Origin: Nymphaea colorata
Lineage: Eukaryota; Streptophyta; Magnoliopsida; Nymphaeales; Nymphaeaceae
Length of the DNA: 64,000 nt
Direction: 5' to 3'
Assembly: GCF_008831285.2 (NCBI RefSeq)
Contig: NC_045139.1
Location: 24,780,412 to 24,844,411 of the forward strand
In this document: one piece after another, positions 10,735 to 20,623 of the stretch
Layout of the letters: each line of letters starts with the position of its first letter
How positions within the stretch are numbered: the stretch's first letter is position 1
Notes under the pieces: generated by a model
The model's input: the letters and a program-made list of their open reading frames with translations, nothing else
What the model was told of the DNA's origin: nothing
The model's database searches: none
Program-made: the position numbers and the translations under genes

Positions 10735-12230
10735 TTTCCTTCCTTCTTGCAATTAATTCTAGACCTTAGCTGCAGCCACGTGTCACACATCTAGACACCT
10801 TCCTCCACGCCCCTACCACCTGTTTGGCACCTTCCACAATTGCCTCAACCGTTAGCCCCATGTGCATTAGGTAATTCCTACAAGCTAGGAATTGATAGAC
10901 GTGCCTCCCATGTTTCCTTTCTCTTTCCCTTATCTAGGGAGTCAACCCTAAGTCGCCTCAACCCTCAACTATTGGATCTTCCACGTGTCACCCATCCACC
11001 AGTCCAAGGTCCACGCATTCTAGTTGGGACCCACACCACATCAGCCAGCCTCCCACCTCCCACACATCACATCTTCCTCCTTCATTTGAGGAAAGTCCAC
11101 CCGCGGCTTCTATCCCTTCCTATCTTATCTTTCTCGCTCCCTCCCTTGTCCATCTTACCTTAGACGCAGTCCATCTCCACCCTACATCTTGTCCATGTGT
11201 CACCTATGGAGAGAAGAAGAAGATTTTGTGCCCCTCTAGCAGAGCACTTACCAAGTTAGCACAATCCAGGTGCTGATCCTTTCCTACAAGTTAGGAAAGT
11301 CCCCACGCGCCACTCGCACTTGCCCCTTTGGCATTTGGCGCCACTCTTCACCTCCACCAATTTAGGAAGTATAACCCTGCCCCTTCACTTTAGCAAAGCC
11401 TTAGTCATCACGTCTCCCCTTTCCTTATCACTTTCAGCCTCTTCTTCCATTTAGGAAACCACCTCATGCGTTCACACCTAAACCATCCCCCTGACGCGTC
11501 TTTACCCTTTTGGCAACCCTTCACGCGTCAACCCTTACCTATTTGGCAACCCTATCTACGAGCCTCCATTCCTTCTCATTTGGAAAGTAGCCCCTACACC
11601 GCCTAAGGCAATTAACGCCCTCGTTGCCTCTTCCCATTTCCATTCCTTGCTAATTCGGCTAGACCCAGTCTCTCGCCCTCACCTTCCATTTCGGATCTTT
11701 GACTAAAACCAAGTCAACCCCCGCCAAATCTGAACCTAGACCTAGACATAGTCAACTAAACCAGACCTAGCCTAGCCACCCCTGCCTTGACCCACCTACA
11801 GCTAGCTAGGCTTGACCGAGCTTGCCCTCGTAGCTATGTTCACCCGAGCTCTTCTCCTTTCATTTTGAGGACCTTCTTCCACTTGTCGTGCACCTTCTCT
11901 AGAGTCAGCTCTCTAAGGTGACATCCAGCAGCTAGGCGACCTCTGTTGGCAGCAGGTGGCTGCATCACTTGGATATTCCTCGGCGTTGCAAGGCGTCCCC
12001 TATCAGCAGCAGCAGTAGTACCCATCGGCAGCAGCTGTAGGCGTGGTCGGCATCTCTCTAGCCATTCTCTCTTGGGCTCTTCTACATTGTAGTTGAGATA
12101 CACTGGGCACGGCCTAGCCGTAGGTATTCACCTGGTGTCCTTGCTGGTTGAACCGAGCTTGCCTCGGTCGGTACACTTCTCAGCCCCCTATAGATTCGTG
12201 GGCTGGTAGTATGTTCATGTTTTGTTTTAG
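10735..12230 (+). promoter_or_regulatory. Possible intron carried inside the 5' LTR of element 1
   Basis: The donor is tttg|GTAAGT, the full plant consensus. The acceptor is gttttgttttag|tccg, a T-rich tract ending in AG just before the conserved LTR 3' block. The 3' LTR has the same pair (donor 18483, acceptor 19979). Equivalent pairs are in LTR 3, W and Y. The donor follows a ttggccgccgg tract. Splicing would shorten a very long leader before the internal ORF. This is inferred from splice consensus only. Confidence 0.4.
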
Positions 12231-12639
12231 TCCGTCTTCGACTACTGTTGACCTCCGTGGTACCTCGACGACCCTTGGCCTAGACTCGACCACTAGTCAA
12301 TGAGCTTGCCTAGGGGATTGGGTGTGGTTTGTTCGTTTAGGATTGTGGTTTGCATGGTTTGTATGGTTTGTTGAGTGAGTTGCGAGGGTTCACTTGTATC
12401 GCACGCGCTTGTATGGCCTCACACCCCTCGTAGTTCTTTTGTAGTAGGTGCTACCTTTGCTAGGTTTTTGGGATACCCGCTCTTGTACTTCCTTTCCTAT
12501 TGGGTTTTGTGCCGGGGTCCTGTCCAGCCGGGTAGATTCTTGTATTAATTTGTTTAGGTTTTTGGTTTACGGTTACCTCAGGAGATCTTGACGGTCGGTT
12601 TAGACTTTTCTAGTCCACCACAGGGTTGGTCCTAACAAT

Positions 12640-12651
12640 TGGTATCAGAGC
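12640..12651 (+). other. Primer-binding site (initiator Met tRNA) of element 1
   Basis: TGGTATCAGAGC, complementary to the 3' end of plant initiator Met tRNA, starts three bases after the LTR's terminal CTAACA. It primes minus-strand DNA synthesis. Elements 2 and 3 have the same 12 bases. Confidence 0.92.
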
Positions 12652-13858
12652 CGTCTTGAGGTTCAATCATCAGTTGTGAAGACTTGGCTATTGAAGATTC
12701 ATCTGAAGAAGTTCGTCACAGCTTTTGGCAGAGTCGTGTGTTCAGATTTCAGTTTTCGTGCTCTTAGATTTCTTTAGGCAGTTTCAGTATTCCACTTTTG
12801 ATTGGTAGAGACAGCCGTGTGTCAGCAGCAGTTTTCAGAAGATAGGCGAGGTAGCTTATTTGGTGTGTCAAGGAAATTAGAAGCAAAGAATTCTAAGTTA
12901 TCATCGTAGAACGACAATTGGAAAGACTTTTTCTAATTACTGAAGTTGCGGTGATTCTGAGGAACTGTAACAGTCCGACCTGATCGATCATCCGAATCAG
13001 GTGATATTCCTGTGATCTGAGGACAGACCTTAGACCGACTTGTTCGTAAATATTCGCACAGGTCCTGTCCAAATTTGGTGCGAAAAGAAGTTTGTTTGGC
13101 AAATCAAAGTACAAATCTCCATATCTTTAGTCTGCGGATTTCAAATTCTGTAAAAACAGAACCTTCACCAGATTCCGGTGGTTGGCGTTACCAGATCAGA
13201 TGTCATAAAGGGTTGAGCATAGGCTCGTTGGAAGCACTTATGTGTTGAAAATCTCCAGTTCAAATTTCAGAATTTTTGGAGTTACGGATCAAAAGTTATG
13301 AATTTTTGAGTGGACCCCTATCGCTGGAGAGTTTCCTGCGCAAATTACAACAAGCAGCGTCTGAACAGAACCAGTCCAGGTGTGACTTTCAGCGGAACGA
13401 GTGCAGCACTGGAGATGAGTTAGAAGCTGAAATTGGTGACGTTGGATTCCCTATTGATCTAGTATTTTACCACCAAATTTCATGATTTTTGGAGATCTGA
13501 TTAGAAAGTTATCGAATTTACAAGTGGAACCAGTTTTCAGAAAAATCTCTGTGACTAGTTCAGTAACCGCAGCATCTTGATATTGATATTCTGTTTGGCA
13601 GATTTGTGTACCATAGTTTTTGGCATGTTTTTGTGACTGTGTAGTTAGTTGATTTCAGTAGTTTTTAGAGCAATAGTAGTCGTTTTAGCAGTTTGTGGCG
13701 TGATCTTTACTTCAGTAGTAGTAGCAAAATCAGTGTGCTTTAGCTTCAGTAGCAGTTTACCAGTGTGTTTGATTGCAGCAATAGTAGTGGAAGTTGCTTC
13801 AGCATTTTGTTTGGTAGAATAAAAGACAGATATAGGTGCTCGTCTCGCAGAGCCAACA
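12652..13858 (+). other. Leader of element 1, no gene recognised
   Basis: This 1.2-kb stretch lies between the primer site and the first ATG of the long ORF. It has many short T/G-rich tracts (gtagttagttgatttcagtag) and stops in every frame. Packaging or dimerisation signals would be expected here in a retroelement, but I cannot identify one. Confidence 0.5.
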
Positions 13859-16084
13859 ATGGATATATTCCTTAGCACCTATGAAAATGATGCATGTGTA
13901 TGGAGAACCTGGTTGATCCGTGGAGCAAACTGGGACCAAGGTACAAGAAAAATCTTTTTCAAGGCTGGTAGTGATCCCTACTGTGCATTGATATTCCAGC
14001 ACCCTAGTGTGATGGAATGACATTTTGAGTTAGTCATAAATAAGGACACCCGTGAGATTTGGATCTTCAATATTACTCAAACGGGTAAACTTGTTGTGGC
14101 AGGTGACAAAGTGAGACCATACCAATGGAGAAAAATCTCTCTCGGAGAAGACATCCATGTAGGAACCATGCACTCATCTATTATGTTGGAAGCAATACCT
14201 TTGCCCAAGGCCACCATGCCAGAAGAGCCTTATACTGAGTTAAGTAATGAGAATGAAGAAGAAACCTTGTCAGAGCCCGATGATGACAGCAGTAGCGCAG
14301 AGTCTTCGAGTGATGAAGAATCGGATTTGGGGTGTGTCAATCTTAACACCCTCAAGCCTTCAAAGTGCAAAAAAGTTTTCTCTAAGGAAAAAGGAATACT
14401 CGGGGCTCCTAGTCCTTCCCTTCCAAAATGCAGCACGTCTGTGGCCCCAGTCCGAACCTTTCTAAAGGATAAGAAAGGCATACTCGGTCCAGCTAATAAG
14501 TTCTTTCCTATCGGCATCCCATGCGTGAACATAAAAGCAGAGGCTGGGTTGGGTGTCACACCTAAGCCACCCTCTGTTAAAACTCAACAAAGATTACTTG
14601 ATACTCCTCGATCTTCAGAAGAACTTGCTCCAAATAAAGATAGTGAAAAAATTATACCAGTGGCGTCAAACTCAGTTCCTCCACCACGACGTACAGGCAA
14701 TGCAATGGCATATAGGCAATTTTATGTAGTAAAACCGTCAATACCAACCAAGCCTGATCCGAGTGTTGCAGATTGCAAGACAGAGAAAACTGCAAGGTCT
14801 TTGGAATTAGCTAGTCCCAAAGTAGGCAATGGAAACCAAATACTCGTATCCCATGCCCACCATAAAGATTCTCTTGGTCAGACAGATAGTAGACCCAAAA
14901 CACCATCAGAAGAAAAGATCAACCGTATGGGTCTTTTACCTCTTAAAAAGACCATTCATTACTTGATGGACTCCAACGGCAGCTATGAAGGTTTACTTCC
15001 TTTACCTGAGCCTACCAAAACATTAGAATCATGGACAACACAAGAAATTTTGGGGGAATTCAATCGTTTATGTCAGAACTCAAGATTAAGTGAAGGGCAC
15101 TTACTCAACATGATAGAAACGGTCTCACGTGATACTAGGTCTACATCTTTTGAAAGACAGATGTCTGAATCCAGTCCTAGATTGGTACCGAAACAAAACA
15201 TGGAAGAGCTTTTAATCTATCAAGCTCTAGCTTCACCTATGAAATGGGTGGAAGGACCATGCGAGCTTGAACCCCTGGAGCAGATACTCCCAAAGGATGG
15301 AGTAGAGTTGGTTCGATATCGACTCCAAGAAGATCTCAATCTTGATGTCCAAAGGTGTTGTGGGAAAGGATCACCCGAAGCTGTAAGCGTAGGATCCAAT
15401 TCCCTTGGAGAAAACATGGAGACAAAATTAGAAGGGAGTTCAGCCGAAAACACAGATATGCGAATACCACCCCCAGGCATTCCCAAAGATAATAGCAAAC
15501 CTAAGGAGGGTGGTAGGGATCTAAATTTATACAAGTCGCCCAGTAACAGGGCAAGAAAAGAACTTCAAACCAGAATGACCCGAGAACTAATGGGTCAAGA
15601 CTCCGAATCAAAACCAGCCCAAGGCAAGAGGCCAGCTCTTAGGAACCATAAGGCAAAAATGAGGATAGCATGCGAATTGTCTCGTCAACCTCAGGGAACC
15701 CAAGCTTGTGGGTTGGCCCGAGCAAAACCAGGAATGTTTGCAACCTCTCGAAAGAAGAGTAAAGGCTCAAGCAAACCCGGATTTGGGCAAAGGACAAAGC
15801 CACTTAACATCCAGGAAATGTTAAAAGAAGAGCTCCTAGCAGAAACTGATGGGATTCTCCCCGAATCTGAAGAAGACAGTATGAGCAACATTGAGGATCG
15901 TCATAACCTCATTTCAAGGATTGAGCGGTCCCAAGACAAATTAAGGGGCAACCCTAACAGTTTGAGTGTGGCTAACCAAGTGCAAGAAGGAGAGTCAACA
16001 ACTAGGCACCAGCAAAAGTTACCAAATGAAAACGAGGGCCTAGTTCCAGAGCCACAAGAGAATAGAAGTAGGAGCAACTGGTAA
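13859..16084 (+). pseudogene. Unrecognised long ORF of element 1 with one internal stop
   Basis: The only long internal coding region. ATG at 13859 opens 53 codons, then TGA at 14018-14020. The same frame continues without another stop to TGA... at 16082-16084 (TAA), giving 662 codons from a GTG at 14096. The short N-terminal part is Trp- and Phe-rich. It is followed by an acidic Ser/Glu/Asp stretch (about 14245-14325), two Lys-Gly-Ile-Leu-Gly boxes (about 14390 and 14475), and a Lys/Arg/Gly-rich C-terminal third (15550-15800). There is no CCHC knuckle, protease Asp-Ser/Thr-Gly, reverse transcriptase or integrase motif. Low-complexity charged regions resemble a structural or nucleic-acid-binding protein, but I do not recognise a family. 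The single stop may be recent decay or a readthrough site. Confidence 0.55.
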
Positions 16085-16388
16085 AAGATACACAGTGTCC
16101 ATCTTAGTCTCCACTCAACAACAGTTACATCATAAGGAGGATGACCACCTTAAAATACCGACTCTGGGTCATTACATCGAGAAGCTTTACCTAGAGAGGT
16201 TGAGAGCCTATCAATTTCCAGGCTCTCCAAACTGCAGCCGAGAGTTGAGGGATCCTCTAGCTCCCTTAAGACAAATGTTCAAGGATCACCTTTAACCTCC
16301 GGCCTCGAAGGAAAGCGCAGCAAAAGCATAGTGGGCTGAACACAGTGGCAGAGATCAAGCGATACATGCTCTGGCACCACGCACACCA

Positions 16389-17060
16389 TTGACATGCAGT
16401 GAACTGTGGCAAGCACAAGATCACAGGAAGGCCACCACACCGAATGAGGGCACAAAAGTTAGCAAACAGCTGCAAGGGCAGCAAAGGCTTTTTATTGGAC
16501 AACTACCACGTGACTATGGCCCAAGGCAGTTGCAACATAGTCGAAGGGAAGCAAAGAGTAGATCAACTCTTACCTACCCCCAAGTTTATTCTAGAGGCCT
16601 GAGAAGATGTTTTCTAAACCTAAGGAACTCTTTAGAAGCACTACTCAGGGACTATGGACCAGCGAGAAAATGTAAATGGGTAGAAGGCAGAAATCAAACC
16701 CACCAAGGAAAATACATAGCAAGAGTTTGGGGTCAAGCTCATTCTAAGGATGGTGGATCTGATACGAGCCTAAATTCAGGAGGGATCGTAGGCGTTGGAA
16801 CCATGGTCGTACTAGGTCAAGAAGGGCTTGTCAAGGCCAGAAGTGAGTGTGCCAAGGTTCACAGGTCACTTGAGGAGGTTAATGAGCGGCTTGGAGTTAT
16901 TGCAGTGGGCAGAGCAGGCAGAGCAACATCAGCCAAGTTCCAAGAATTGAAGAATGAACCTCAAGCCGATCAAGAGCCATCACTAGGACTTACCAAACTA
17001 GAATCGTCTAAACCCTTGTTCGAGTCCGAAACCGAAGCCAAACGTAGTAGCCTAGACTAA
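16389..17060 (+). other. 3' internal ORF of element 1 that runs into the 3' LTR
   Basis: This frame is open for 223 codons (no ATG at the start; it opens after a stop and its first listed codon is TTG). It crosses the purine tract and the LTR boundary at 16760 and ends at TAA 17058-17060, about 100 codons into the LTR. The tract-proximal residues (Gly-Gln-Ala-His-Ser-Lys-Asp-Gly-Gly-Ser-Asp-Thr) parallel the pol ends of element 3 and Y. A small in-frame ORF lies just upstream at 16095-16295. The upstream 120 residues are basic and Gln-rich and unrecognised. The shared junction suggests this end was inherited from a pol-bearing ancestor. Confidence 0.5.
16746..16759 (+). other. Polypurine tract of element 1
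   Basis: Aaggatggtggatc abuts the 3' LTR. Two T residues interrupt it, unlike the cleaner aggagggtggatc of element 3, but position and sequence are homologous. It primes plus-strand synthesis. Confidence 0.7.
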
Positions 17061-20000
17061 ACCTAGGCAAATTGGGTTGAGCCTACCCGAGCTCAACCAT
17101 GCGCCCAACATGAAAACGGATCCACAAGATCCACGGGTTTCACTCTAGGCTTGAGATGGATAGCGTCTCGCTTTTAGATTTGATTTGCTTTAGCATTTGT
17201 TTTGATTCAAGAATGAACCGGTTCGAAATCATTGTGAACCGAGTCACTCATAGGACTATATATTCTTTGTAATTCATTTTCCAATTATGCAATGAAGATG
17301 ATTTCATTCCAGTTTGTGGAAATTTTCTCTCTCCTCTCTGGGTTCGTCCCTCTCCCCCCCTCATGGGTCACCCCTTTCCCGCGGTGCTCTCCTTCTCCCT
17401 CGTGTGTCACTTTTCTTCCATGGTGGTGCTTCCCTTCTTCCCTTGCGTCCCCTTATCCTAGCGGTGCTTTCACCTTCTTCCACTCGGCCTTGAGTTTCTC
17501 CCCTTGCCTAGCGTCACCCCCCCTTGTGGCGATCTCTATCTCCCACGCAACCTCCATGGTGTAAACCGGCGATGGCAACATCCTCTTCCCAACTAAAGGT
17601 CCTCTCATCCTCGTTTCTTATTTTCTTTGTCTATTCCCTACCTCTCAACCTAAGGATCACGGCCCAAGGAAAGCAGCAAGCTCCGCTGCGCGGCATCTTC
17701 GATCGGACCACGAAGTACCCCACGGCAGCAACTATTGATTCTGGTGCTTTCCTACAAAAACACCCGTAGGTGGAGAGGCTGGTCTCATACCGGGAAGGCC
17801 GAAGAAGATAGAGCAATCTGTCCTCCTCGGCATCGACATCAAGCTCCAAAAGGAAAAGGTTACTACCGAAGAACTCGAGTGTTGGTGAGCAACATGTTGG
17901 GTTGTTTTAGTGTTGTATTCGGCTTAATATTGAGATTAGTCCCTCGGTGCAATCCCGAGAGTCCGACCTCTTTCCAATGGTTGAAGACGGCCTTAAAGCT
18001 CCTCTTACGCATCTCAAGAGCATCTAGTCTCTTCCGGTTTCTTTCCTTCACATTAGTAGAAGATTCACTGTGGAAAAAGCACCAAAAGCCTTTTTGGTGA
18101 ATCACGGTTGGAACAAGCACTGTCTGCACAAGTCCAGCAAGGAAAAGTGCACGTAAAGTGCATTTTCGGGCGTGATTTCAAGAAGAAAAATAGTTATCAA
18201 AATCGTCTAAGTGAAACGAGGCATATTGCAAAGTTTGGCCCCAATCCGACCAACAAAAGTGGGGTTCTAGGCCTTGGCCTGAAATCAACTCTTCGGTGGA
18301 CGCGGTATACATTCCGGCCAACATTTGGACAAATTCCGGCGTGGACCAGATAGCCTTCATTCTCAAAAGAAGGCATTTGATTTCAGGGGTATTTCAGGCA
18401 TTGATCGGAGGTGTGCACTAGGGTTTCTAGCCCTAGCCGCCGGTGCTAGCTCGCACCACCTTGGCCGCCGGACCTCATTTTGGTAAGTTCCATTTCCTTC
18501 CTTCTTGCGATTAATCCTAGCCCTTAGTTGCAGCCACATGTCACACATCTAGTCACCTTCCCCAACGCCCCTACCACCTGTCCCGCACCTTCCACAATTG
18601 CCTCACCTGTTAGCCCCATGCGCATTAGGTAATTCCTACAAGCTAGGAATTGATACCGCGCCTCCCATGTTTCCTTTCTCTTTCCCTTATCTCAGGAGTC
18701 AACCCTAAGTCGCCTCAACCCTCAACCATTGGATCTTCCACTTGTCACCCATCCACCAGTCCAAGGTCCACGCATTCTAGCTGGGACCCACACCACATCA
18801 GCCAGCCTCCCACGCATCACATCTTCCTCCTTCATTTGAGGAAAGTCTACCCGCGGCTTCTATCCCTTCCTTTCTTATCTCTCTCGCTCCCTCCCTTGTC
18901 CATGTTACCTTAGCCGCAGTCCATCTCCACCCTACACCTTGTCCACGTGTCACCTATCAAGAGAAGAAGAAGATTTTGTGCCCCTCTAGCTGAGCACTTA
19001 CCAAGTTAGCACAATCCAGGCGCTAATCCTTTCCTACAAGTTAGGAAAGTCCCCACGAGCCACTCGAACTTGCCCCTTTGGCATTTTGGTGCCACTCTTC
19101 ACCTCCACCAATTTAGGAAGTATAACCCTGCCCCTTCACTTTAGGAAAGCCTTAGTCATCACGTCTCCCCTTTCCTTATCACTTTCAGCCTCTTCTTCCA
19201 TTTAGGAAACCACCTCACGTGTTCATATCTAAACCATCCCCTTTTGGTAACCCTTCACGCGTCAACCCTTACCTATTTGGCAACCCTATCTACGAGCCTC
19301 CTTTCCTTCTCATTTGGAAAGTAGCCCCTACACCGCCCAAGGCAATTAACACCCTTGTTGCCTCTTCCCATTTTCATTCCTTGCTAATTCGGTTAGACCC
19401 AAGTCACCCATTCTCTCGCCCTCACCTTCTATTTTGGATCTTTGACTAAAACCAAGTCTACCCCTCCCCCCCCCCCCACATCTGAACGTAGACCTAGAGT
19501 TAGTCAACCGAACCAGACCTAGCCTAGCCACCCCTGCCTTGACCCACCTATAGCCAGGCTTGACCGAGCTCTAGGCCGAGCTCGCCCCCATAGCTAGGTT
19601 CACCCGAGCTCTTCTCCTTCCATTTCGAGGACCTTCTTCTAGAGTCAGCTCTCTAAGGTGACATCCAACAACTAGGCAACCTCTGTTGGCAGCAGGTGGC
19701 TGCATCACTTGGATATTCCTCGGCATTGTAAGGCGTCCCCTATCAGCAGCAGCAGCAGTACCCATCGGCAACAGCTCTAAGCGTGGTCGACATCTCTCTA
19801 GCCGTTCTCTCTTGGGCTCTTCTACATCGTAGCTGAGATACACTAGGCCCGGCCTAGCCGTAGGGATTCACCCGGTGTCCTTGCTGGTTGAACTGAGCTT
19901 GCCTCGGTTGGTACACTTCTCACCCCCTATAGATTCATGGGCTGATAGTACATTCATGTTTTGATTTAGCCCAACTTCAGCCACTGTTGACCTCCATGGT

Positions 20001-20391
20001 ACCTTGACGACCCTTGGCCTAGACTCGACCACTAGTCAACGAGCTTGCCTAGGGGATTGGGTGTGGTTTGTTCGTTTAGGATTGTGGTTTGCATGGTTTG
20101 TGTGGTTTGTTGAGTGAGTTGCGAGAGTTCACTTGTATCACACGCGCTTGTACGGCCTCACACCCCCTCGTAGTTCTTTTGTAGTAGGTGCTACCTTAGC
20201 TAGGTTTTTGGGATACCCGCTCTTGTACTTCATTTACAATTGGGTCTTGCACAGGGATCCTGTCTAACCGGGTAGATTCTTGTATTAATTTGTTTAGATT
20301 TTTGGTTTATGGTTACTTAATGGAGATCTTGGGAACGAGACTTGACGGTCGGTTTAGACTTTTCTAGTCTGTCATAGGGTCGGTCCTAACA
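16760..20391 (+). repeat. 3' LTR of element 1
   Basis: Direct repeat of 8999-12637 with the same TGATACGAGCC start and CCTAACA end. The opening frame is intact. The TATA box is at 17257, the putative donor at 18483 and the acceptor at 19979. It contains a C homopolymer of about 13 bases at 19465-19478 that the 5' copy lacks. Confidence 0.92.
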
Positions 20392-20396
20392 GACTC

Positions 20397-20618
20397 ACAA
20401 CATACAGAAATCATTCCCTATACTATACATCGCTTTACTCAGCTTAAATACTCGGCCATAGCTTTTGAGTTTCAAACAATAGGCAGCAACACAATCCCGC
20501 CGATATTCAAATTCAAACACATGATGCCATGGCCGTCCCGCCGAAGTTCGAATTCAAACTTAGGTGCCACGGCCATCCTGCCGAGATTTTCAAACACAGC
20601 CGCGAGCTCCAATCACCC
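20397..20618. other. Fragment of older sequence between elements 1 and 2, with a short tandem repeat
   Basis: Removing the elements and one copy of each target duplication joins 8886-8998, 20397-20623, 33846-34122 and 55175 onward into one older sequence. This piece contains three imperfect units of about 41 bases built on cccgccgaNNttcNaattcaaac (20494, 20536 and about 20576). No gene recognised. Confidence 0.6.
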
Positions 20619-20623
20619 GTCGG

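Larger units (their letters stand above)
8999..12637 (+). repeat. 5' LTR of element 1
   Basis: It begins TGATACGAGCC and ends CCTAACA. In order it contains an open frame from base 2, a TATA box at 9487, a CT-rich leader, a consensus 5' splice site at 10735, a C-rich region with cacgtgtcacccatcc-type tracts, a T-rich AG acceptor at 12230, and the conserved ggtttg...tgttgagtgag block (12320-12450). It is clearly homologous along its length to 16760-20391, with scattered substitutions and short indels. Confidence 0.93.
8999..20391 (+). mobile_element. Complete non-autonomous LTR retrotransposon (element 1)
   Basis: The two LTRs (8999-12637 and 16760-20391) start TGATACGAGCCTAAATTC and end GGTCCTAACA. 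The five-base duplication GACTC lies at 8994-8998 and 20392-20396. A Met-tRNA primer site follows the 5' LTR and a purine-rich tract precedes the 3' LTR. The 4.1-kb interior shows no protease, reverse transcriptase, RNase H or integrase motif on either strand. It has one long ORF I do not recognise and a shorter 3' ORF. This is the layout of a large non-autonomous derivative that would need enzymes in trans. Its LTR ends, primer site and tract-adjacent coding match elements 2, 3 and Y, so a related chromovirus is the likely helper. Confidence 0.93.
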
